From NCBI GenBank assembly GCA_937921835.1, contig CAKZVG010000738.1, forward strand, positions 1-7,120: DNA of 7,120 nt. The letters are read 5' to 3'. Numbering within the stretch: the stretch's first letter is position 1; each line of letters opens with the position of its first letter. Below the pieces are notes generated by a model, which was given only the letters and a program-made list of their open reading frames with translations, made no database searches and was not told where the DNA came from. This document shows positions 1 through 4,829 of the stretch, one piece after another. Both the position numbers and the translations under genes were made by a program. The stretch comes from an uncultured Bryobacteraceae bacterium. GTDB lineage: Bacteria > Acidobacteriota > Terriglobia > Bryobacterales > Bryobacteraceae.

Positions 1-1
1 C

Positions 2-229
2 CGCGCCGGCGTCGAAAACCAGCGGGTAGTCGTTCCGGCGGTGGTGGGGGTGAATAACGAGGGCGTCGAGGCGGAATCCGTCCAGGCGCTGCCGGGTGCG
101 ATCGGACTGTATGTCGTCGCGTTCACGGTGCCCGCCAATACGCCGTCCGCTAACGTGCCGCTCGGCTTCGCTTTGCTCCCGAACGGCGAGGCGGTGTTCT
201 CAAACGGCTCGTTCCTGCCCGTTCAGTAG
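2..229 (+). CDS. C-terminal end of a probable secreted protein with a TIGR03437-like Solibacter-type C-terminal domain (partial)
   Basis: Only the last 75 codons are present. The frame is open from base 2 and stops at TAG 227-229, so the true start lies upstream. The visible residues include a beta-rich stretch followed by LPGAIGLYVVAFTVP, then a run ending in FALLPNGEAVFSNG and a short tail. A PG-x-x-GLY-x-V-x-x-x-VP core followed by a strand ending in SN is typical of the C-terminal domain described as TIGR03437, which is abundant in exported acidobacterial proteins of the Solibacter group. The domain's function is unknown; it usually ends large beta-propeller or beta-sandwich extracellular proteins. 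The catalytic or binding part of this protein is outside the window, so no specific role can be given. An internal GTG at base 41 is not a credible start because it would begin inside the domain. Confidence 0.8.
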   Translation, partial: RAGVENQRVVVPAVVGVNNEGVEAESVQALPGAIGLYVVAFTVPANTPSANVPLGFALLPNGEAVFSNGSFLPVQ

Positions 230-239
230 TCCTTGACAT

Positions 240-271
240 CCCGGGGCCGGTCCGGCGGGCCAGGCTCCGGG
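240..271 (+). other. GC-rich stem-loop after the first gene; possible weak transcription terminator
   Basis: Bases 240-248 (CCCGGGGCC) can pair with GGCC at 258-261 and CCGGG at 267-271, with a five-base bulge (262-266) and a nine-base loop. The element starts ten bases after the stop codon at 227-229, which is where an intrinsic terminator would sit. No run of T follows, so termination by the classical mechanism is doubtful. In DNA this GC-rich such pairing also arises by chance. Confidence 0.25.
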
Positions 272-325
272 AGGCTTCCGGCTGCCAGGCGCCGCGGTGT
301 GAAACGAAAGATGGCCTGATCGTGT

Positions 326-347
326 CACACAGGTGAGGAGGTGTGTG
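326..347 (+). promoter_or_regulatory. Shine-Dalgarno (336-341) displayed in the loop of a 6-bp hairpin
   Basis: CACACA at 326-331 is exactly complementary to TGTGTG at 342-347. The ten-base loop between them (332-341) contains a perfect AGGAGG at 336-341. This is by far the strongest ribosome binding site in the window and it decides the start of the following gene. The longest possible start, GTG 333, lies upstream of the Shine-Dalgarno. GTG 345 is only three bases behind it and inside the stem. TTG 351 is nine bases behind it and just outside the stem. Whether the hairpin forms in the mRNA and affects translation is inference. Confidence 0.5.
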
Positions 348-350
348 GTT

Positions 351-2150
351 TTGGGCGATGTGCCGGTTGGAGTCGCGCCGCGCGACGCCCGCGAGCAGCT
401 CGAACGCATCCTGGCGAGCGACGGCCTTCGGAACTCCGCGCGGCTCAGCCGCTTCCTGCGGTTCTGTGTCGAAAGCGCCCTGGCGGGTGAGGAATCCAAG
501 CTGCGCGAACACCAACTCGGCATTCACGTCTTCGACCGTCCCCAGTCGTTCGACCCCCGGATCGACTCCATCGTAAGAGTGGAGGCCCGGCGCCTGCGCA
601 ACAAGCTGAACCGTTACTACGATTCCGAGGGACGCGCCGACCCGGTTCTGATCCAGTTCCGGAAAGGGTCCTACGTTCCCATGTTCCTCCGCCGGGGGGC
701 GGCGGAAGGCCCGCGAACGGCAGTACCGGCGGCGCATCACTCCTGGACCGGGGTGGCGGTGCTACCCTTCCGGCCAGTGGGCGGCGCCGAGGCCGGCTTC
801 TTTGCCGACGGACTGACCCAGGAGGTGATCACCGCGCTCACCGGACTGGAGAATGTCCGGGTCGTCGCCCGGACATCCTCCTTCCAGTACCGTGGCGCCG
901 AGGTGGACGTCTGCCGGATCGGCGAGGAACTGAAGGCCGATGCGGTGATCGATGGCGCGGTGACGCGCGAGGGCGACAGGTTCCGGATCACCGTGCGGCT
1001 GGCCGGAATCGCCGAGGGCATTTATTTGTGGGCCGGCGCGTTCGAGCGCGACGCCCGGGATCTGCTCCGCGTGCAGGAGGAACTGGCGCTGAAGATCGCC
1101 GGTTCGGCCGCCGAGTACCTTCAGAAGCGGGGGGTGGCGGCGGCTGGGGAATTACCGGCGAACCCGGAGGCCGTCTGCTCCTACCGCAAGGGTGTGTACT
1201 GCCTGGCGGGGCGAAGTGAGCCGGCCCTCTCGCGGGCGCTCGAGTGCTTTTCGGCTGCGGCGTCCCAGGACAGGACCATGGCCCGGGCCCAGGCGGGCGC
1301 CGCCATGAGCCACGCGTTGCTGGCTTATCACGGATTCGCCGGACCGGCCGAACGGCGGCCGCTCGCGGCGGAAGCCCTGGCGCTGGCGCAAGCGTCCGGC
1401 GCGCCGGCTCCCGAGGTTGAGACAGCGGCGGGTGTGCTGGCGCTGCTGTTCGAGTGGGACTGGGACGCGGCGGAGGCTTCGCTCCGGCGCGCCGCGGCGG
1501 CGGAGCCGGGATGCGTCGCCGCGCGGGAGTGGCTAGGGGTTCTGCTGGCCTGCCGGGGGCGGTTCGACCACGCGGCCGCGGAACTGACGGCGGCTTACCG
1601 CCTGGATCCGGCGGCGGTGGCCAAGGGCGGGATGCTGGGGCGCGTGCTTCACTTGCGCGGGGACCAGGCGGGGGCGCTCCGGCTGCATCGCGAAGCCACA
1701 GGTCTCGATCCCCACGCTTACCCGCCCCATGCGGGGTTGGGCTGGGCGCACCTGGAGAGCGGATGCTTCGCCGAGGCCGAGGACGAATTCCGCGCCGCCC
1801 GCGCGCTCTCCGGCAGCCCTGCCATTCTGGGTGGCGCGATCGGACACTGCCTCGCCCGGGCTGGGCGCGTGGCCGAAGCGCGAGCCGCCCTCGATGAGCT
1901 TACGGCCCTGGCCGACGGCGGCTACGTCTCGCCGCTCGAATTCGCTTACGTCCATCTGGGGTTGGGCGAGCAGGACGCGGCGCTCCAATGGCTGGAGAGC
2001 GCGGCGGAGCAGCGCGTCCCGGGGCTGGTGTGGCTGGGGGTAGACCCGGTCTTCCTGAAGCTGCGCGAAGCGCCCCGCTTCCGCCGTCTGCTGGAGGCGA
2101 CCGGGCTGGTGCGGAACTCCCATGCCGCTCCGCCGCGAATGCCCAGTTAA
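351..2150 (+). CDS. Winged-helix-like / TolB-FlgO-like / TPR protein, probable transcriptional regulator
   Basis: This is a 599-residue protein when started at TTG 351; the frame extends upstream to GTG 333, and GTG 345 is an alternative. Residues about 10-112 match a conserved N-terminal region common in acidobacterial TPR proteins. The part DSIVRVEARRLRNKL followed by LIQFRKGSYVPMF resembles the recognition helix and wing of OmpR/CadC-type winged helices. Residues about 135-255 (VAVLPF, then FADGLTQEVITAL, RVVARTSSF and LKADAVIDGAV) form the TolB/FlgO-like domain that often follows DNA-binding or adenylate-cyclase modules. From about 273 to 565 there are degenerate TPRs, ending in the familiar DPVFLKLREAPRFRRLL motif. 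There is no signal peptide or hydrophobic span, so it is probably cytoplasmic. No nucleotide cyclase or kinase motif is present. A role as a regulator is inferred from the N-terminal domain; its targets are unknown, and the exported proteins downstream are candidates. Automated annotation might label it adenylate cyclase, which the sequence does not support. Confidence 0.9.
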   Translation: MGDVPVGVAPRDAREQLERILASDGLRNSARLSRFLRFCVESALAGEESKLREHQLGIHVFDRPQSFDPRIDSIVRVEARRLRNKLNRYYDSEGRADPVLIQFRKGSYVPMFLRRGAAEGPRTAVPAAHHSWTGVAVLPFRPVGGAEAGFFADGLTQEVITALTGLENVRVVARTSSFQYRGAEVDVCRIGEELKADAVIDGAVTREGDRFRITVRLAGIAEGIYLWAGAFERDARDLLRVQEELALKIAGSAAEYLQKRGVAAAGELPANPEAVCSYRKGVYCLAGRSEPALSRALECFSAAASQDRTMARAQAGAAMSHALLAYHGFAGPAERRPLAAEALALAQASGAPAPEVETAAGVLALLFEWDWDAAEASLRRAAAAEPGCVAAREWLGVLLACRGRFDHAAAELTAAYRLDPAAVAKGGMLGRVLHLRGDQAGALRLHREATGLDPHAYPPHAGLGWAHLESGCFAEAEDEFRAARALSGSPAILGGAIGHCLARAGRVAEARAALDELTALADGGYVSPLEFAYVHLGLGEQDAALQWLESAAEQRVPGLVWLGVDPVFLKLREAPRFRRLLEATGLVRNSHAAPPRMPS

Positions 2151-2240
2151 GACGCGCCGCGCGCGGCAAGCGTTCCGGCGCACACCCGGCCGGCCTCGGC
2201 GTTCGTGGCTTGCTGGCCGCTCCGGGACGTTACACTGGGG

Positions 2241-2246
2241 AAGGAG
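2241..2246 (+). promoter_or_regulatory. Ribosome binding site fixing the start of the glycosidase-like gene
   Basis: AAGGAG lies four bases before ATG 2251. The frame is open upstream to about base 2122, but those extra 43 codons overlap the end of the preceding gene and encode an arginine-rich stretch with no domain. Starting at 2251 places a typical signal peptide at the very N-terminus, so the ribosome binding site and the protein agree on this start. Confidence 0.75.
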
Positions 2247-2250
2247 CGAT

Positions 2251-4077
2251 ATGCGCAGCCCTGCCCTTCTCGCTTTGCTGGCGGCCGGCGCCCTGGGCCA
2301 GACCTGCCCGCCCACCGCCACCTACTCGCCGTGCGAGCTGGTCTTCGAGCTGGACGCCAAGGATGCGGCCGCGCATCCCAACCCGTACCGCACGGTCGAG
2401 CTTCAGGCCGAGTTCCGGTCGCCCCGCCACCGCACGTTGTTGATGCCGGGCTACTGGGACGGCGGCGCGCGGATGGTGATCCGCTTCACGCCCACCGAGG
2501 CGGGCGAGTGGGTCTTTCGCGTAAGCAGCAACATCCCGGGTTTCGACGGGAAACTCGGCAAGCTGACTGCCACCGCTTCCAGTTCGCCCGGCTTCATCCG
2601 TCCCGCCAACGGCCGTCACTGGGCCACCAGCGAGGACGTCCAGCCACACCTGTGGATGGGCGACACCAGCTACCGTTTCGCCACCATGGATCGGAAGCTG
2701 TTTGAGGCTGTGGTGGACGCCCGCGCGGCGCAGAAGTTCAACCATCTCCGCGGGCTCGTGCTGGGCTGGGACGCCAAAGCCTTCGCCGCGTCCGGCCAAC
2801 CCGATCCGGCCTACTTCCGCGAACTCGACCAGCGCATCGCCTACCTGAACGGCAAGGGCATCGTGGCCGACCTGGTGCTGGCCGCCGACGGCGGCCAACT
2901 CCTCAAGCTGTTCCCCGAACGCGAACAGCGCGAACGCTACATCCGCTACCTGGCGGCGCGCTACGCACCCATGAACATCACCTGGCAGGGCGTGCAGGAG
3001 TACGAGGAGTGCGGCGCCGGGAGCCGCGGACTGCTCAAGGAGATCGGACTGCTGCTCAAGCGCTGGGATCCCTACGATCACCCCCGCTCCACCCACACTA
3101 CATCGACTTCGTCGCCGCTGTTGCCGGACGGCTGGATGACGCACTTGGTCTACCAGACCTCGGACGACCAGATCGGGGCCATTGAGCACCAGCTTTACGC
3201 CGTGCAGCAGGTGAACGCCGAGTTCGCCTACGAGGATTCCGGCGCGGGCAAATCGCACGGCCATCACGTCGCCGCGGACGTCTTCCGCAAGCGTCTTTGG
3301 AACCAGACGATGAACGGGATGTATCCGACCTTCGGCAACACCGGCACGTACGGCGGGCGCAAGTTCGAACCCTCCGCCCAATACCTTGAATCGCCCGGCG
3401 CGAAGATGATGACCGCCTGGTACGACTTCTTCTCGCGCACCCGCCACTGGGAGCTGGAGCCGTACTTCGACGTCGACGGCGGGCGCGCGCTGGCGCTCGA
3501 GGGCGTCGAGTACATCGTGTACATCGAAAACCCCACCGGACCGGTTGAGATCCTGGTCGAGCGCCACGGCTACCAGGTCTACTGGTTCAACCCCGCGACG
3601 GGAGAGTTCTCCAAGCAGAAGGACTGGAAAGGGACCCGCTTCACCGCCGACACGCCCAACAAGACACAGGACTGGGTGCTGCACCTCTCGCGCGACGGGC
3701 GCAAGCAGGGCATGCTGCGCTCCTACAAGTTCGAATCGCGGCCGCTGCCGGTGCAGGAGGTGGAGCAGAACCCGCAGAAGATCCCGTTTGAAGTCGTCGA
3801 GCCGGCCGGCCAGGTCTCGGTGTCCAAGCCGTCCAAGTACGCCGTCAAGGTGACCCGCGAAAGCCGCGCCACGCGCAACATGATGTATCTGTGGACGGGA
3901 GACGTGGCGGCCGGCGGGCTTGGGTTCCGGGTGCTGGGAACGGGCGCCACGGGCGTTCTGCGTCTTCCCGGGCATCTGGCTGGCAGCCTGCCCGCGGTGC
4001 TCACGTTGCGCGTCTCGGCCATGAACGCCTTCGGCAAGGTCTACTCGGTGGACAAGGTCTACACTCTGGAACCGTGA
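2251..4077 (+). CDS. Exported DUF5060 / DUF4038 (apiosidase-like) glycoside hydrolase-like protein with putative collagen-binding domain
   Basis: The protein has 608 residues. Residues 1-16 are a short hydrophobic signal peptide with probable cleavage after ALG (before Gln17), so it acts outside the cytoplasm. Residues about 25-108 fit DUF5060, a beta-sandwich found before glycosidase barrels (LVFELDAKD, GYWDGGARMVIRFTPTEAGEWVFR). Residues about 115-395 fit the apiosidase-like TIM barrel (DUF4038), with LWMGDTSYRF at 134-143. Candidate catalytic acids are Glu250 in WQGVQEYEE and Glu324 in NAEFAYED. These are assigned from their expected barrel positions (acid/base near the end of strand 4, nucleophile near strand 7), not by alignment. 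Residues about 405-490 resemble the putative collagen-binding domain that follows this barrel (YWFNPATGEF at 444-453). Residues about 500-608 look like an additional Ig-like beta domain. The substrate is unknown; known relatives act on plant pectin side chains, which makes a polysaccharide likely. The stop codon overlaps the start of tsaB. Confidence 0.9.
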   Translation: MRSPALLALLAAGALGQTCPPTATYSPCELVFELDAKDAAAHPNPYRTVELQAEFRSPRHRTLLMPGYWDGGARMVIRFTPTEAGEWVFRVSSNIPGFDGKLGKLTATASSSPGFIRPANGRHWATSEDVQPHLWMGDTSYRFATMDRKLFEAVVDARAAQKFNHLRGLVLGWDAKAFAASGQPDPAYFRELDQRIAYLNGKGIVADLVLAADGGQLLKLFPEREQRERYIRYLAARYAPMNITWQGVQEYEECGAGSRGLLKEIGLLLKRWDPYDHPRSTHTTSTSSPLLPDGWMTHLVYQTSDDQIGAIEHQLYAVQQVNAEFAYEDSGAGKSHGHHVAADVFRKRLWNQTMNGMYPTFGNTGTYGGRKFEPSAQYLESPGAKMMTAWYDFFSRTRHWELEPYFDVDGGRALALEGVEYIVYIENPTGPVEILVERHGYQVYWFNPATGEFSKQKDWKGTRFTADTPNKTQDWVLHLSRDGRKQGMLRSYKFESRPLPVQEVEQNPQKIPFEVVEPAGQVSVSKPSKYAVKVTRESRATRNMMYLWTGDVAAGGLGFRVLGTGATGVLRLPGHLAGSLPAVLTLRVSAMNAFGKVYSVDKVYTLEP

Positions 4078-4745
4078 GCGCGCGTATCCTGGCCGTTGAC
4101 ACCGCCACCGAGTTTGGAAGCCTGGCGCTCATCGAGGATGGCCGCGTGATCGAGGAGTGGCCGCTGCACTCGCCCTCGGGATTCGCGCACGTGCTGTTCG
4201 AGCATCTCGAACGCCTGCTGGTCCGGCGGGGTTGGGAGTTGGCCGCCATCGATTGCTTCGCCGCCGCCGCCGGCCCCGGCTCGTTCACCGGCGTGCGCGT
4301 CGGGCTGGCGGCGGTGAAGGGGCTGGCGGAAGCCCTGGGACGCCCGGTAGTGGCCGTTTCGAACTTGCGCGCCATCGCGTCGTGCGGTGTGGAACCGTTG
4401 CGCGCGGCGCTGGTCGATGCGCGCAAAGGCGAGATCTACGGAGCGGTCTACGACGCGGCTCTTCAAGCGGTGCGGCCGGAAACGGTCATGCGCTTCCCCG
4501 CCTGGCTCGAAGCCCTGCCGGCCGGCCGGCTGGAATTCCTCTCGACGGACCTCGCGCCCTTCCGCCCGGCGCTTGAGACCGGCCGCTTCCGCGACCTGCC
4601 GAAACGCGAGGTCCCGCGCGCGCTGGCCGGCGCCATCGGCCGCATCGCCGCTCTGGAACTCGCCGACGGACGCGCTGCCGATCCCGCCGCCGCGGACGCC
4701 AACTACGTGCGGCGCTCCGACGCGGAGCTGTATTGGAAGGAGTAG
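4074..4745 (+). CDS. tsaB: TsaB, tRNA threonylcarbamoyladenosine biosynthesis protein
   Basis: TsaB is the non-catalytic ASKHA-fold partner of TsaD. With TsaD and TsaE it transfers the threonylcarbamoyl group to A37 of tRNAs that read ANN codons (the t6A modification), in the cytoplasm. The 223-residue length is normal for the family. Visible hallmarks are ILAVDTAT at 5-12, the diagnostic AGPGSFTGVRVGL at 66-78, LVDARKGEIYGAVYD at 113-127 and a C-terminal NYVRRSDAELYWKE. The frame is open upstream of 4074, but only GTG 4074 puts the ILAVDTAT strand at the N-terminus, as in other TsaB proteins. GTG 4074 overlaps the TGA of the upstream gene in a GTGA arrangement, and no good Shine-Dalgarno is visible, only GGA at 4068-4070. 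Translation is therefore probably coupled to the glycosidase-like gene. No rimI, tsaD or tsaE is visible next to it. Confidence 0.97.
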   Translation: MSARILAVDTATEFGSLALIEDGRVIEEWPLHSPSGFAHVLFEHLERLLVRRGWELAAIDCFAAAAGPGSFTGVRVGLAAVKGLAEALGRPVVAVSNLRAIASCGVEPLRAALVDARKGEIYGAVYDAALQAVRPETVMRFPAWLEALPAGRLEFLSTDLAPFRPALETGRFRDLPKREVPRALAGAIGRIAALELADGRAADPAAADANYVRRSDAELYWKE

Positions 4746-4773
4746 GCCGCCGGTCTCCACGCGAGCGCCGCAC

Positions 4774-4802
4774 TTGACACGCCCGCGCGACTCTGATGAG
4801 CT
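4774..4802 (+). promoter_or_regulatory. Possible promoter for the PSD1-type gene
   Basis: A perfect TTGACA at 4774-4779 is followed after 17 bases by TGAGCT at 4797-4802, which agrees with the -10 consensus only at its two outer T positions. Transcription would begin near 4809, leaving about 20 bases of leader before ATG 4830, which is reasonable geometry. The weak -10 keeps this tentative. The gap after tsaB is 84 bases, so read-through from tsaB is also possible. Confidence 0.25.
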
Positions 4803-4829
4803 AGGAATCAGCGAACCGCACCGGCTGGG

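Noticed and set aside
233..238. TTGACA four bases after the first gene's stop, as a -35 box for the regulator gene.
   Set aside because: Nothing resembling a -10 box lies 15-19 bases downstream; that region is almost entirely G and C and overlaps the stem-loop at 240-271.
2210..2236. TTGCTG and TACACT as a promoter for the glycosidase-like gene.
   Set aside because: The spacing is only 15 bases, and transcription would begin near 2243, inside the Shine-Dalgarno at 2241-2246, so the resulting mRNA would lose its ribosome binding site.
2122..2250. N-terminal extension of the glycosidase-like protein to base 2122.
   Set aside because: It overlaps the regulator's last codons, is arginine-rich and would bury the signal peptide. 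ATG 2251 has a ribosome binding site and puts the signal peptide first.
1533..2321. Minus-strand open frame spanning the end of the regulator gene and the gap after it.
   Set aside because: Shadow of the TPR coding region; low-complexity, arginine-rich translation without motifs.
2230..3975. A 581-codon open frame on the minus strand opposite the glycosidase-like gene.
   Set aside because: It is an antisense shadow produced by the GC-rich third positions of the real gene. Its translation is rich in Arg, Gly, Val and His and shows no recognisable domain, whereas the + strand gene has a signal peptide, a ribosome binding site and several domains.
3891..4073. N-terminal extension of TsaB to base 3891.
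   Set aside because: It would overlap the glycosidase-like gene by about 180 bases with a low-complexity Gly/Arg sequence. TsaB proteins begin directly with the ILAVDTAT strand, which fits GTG 4074.
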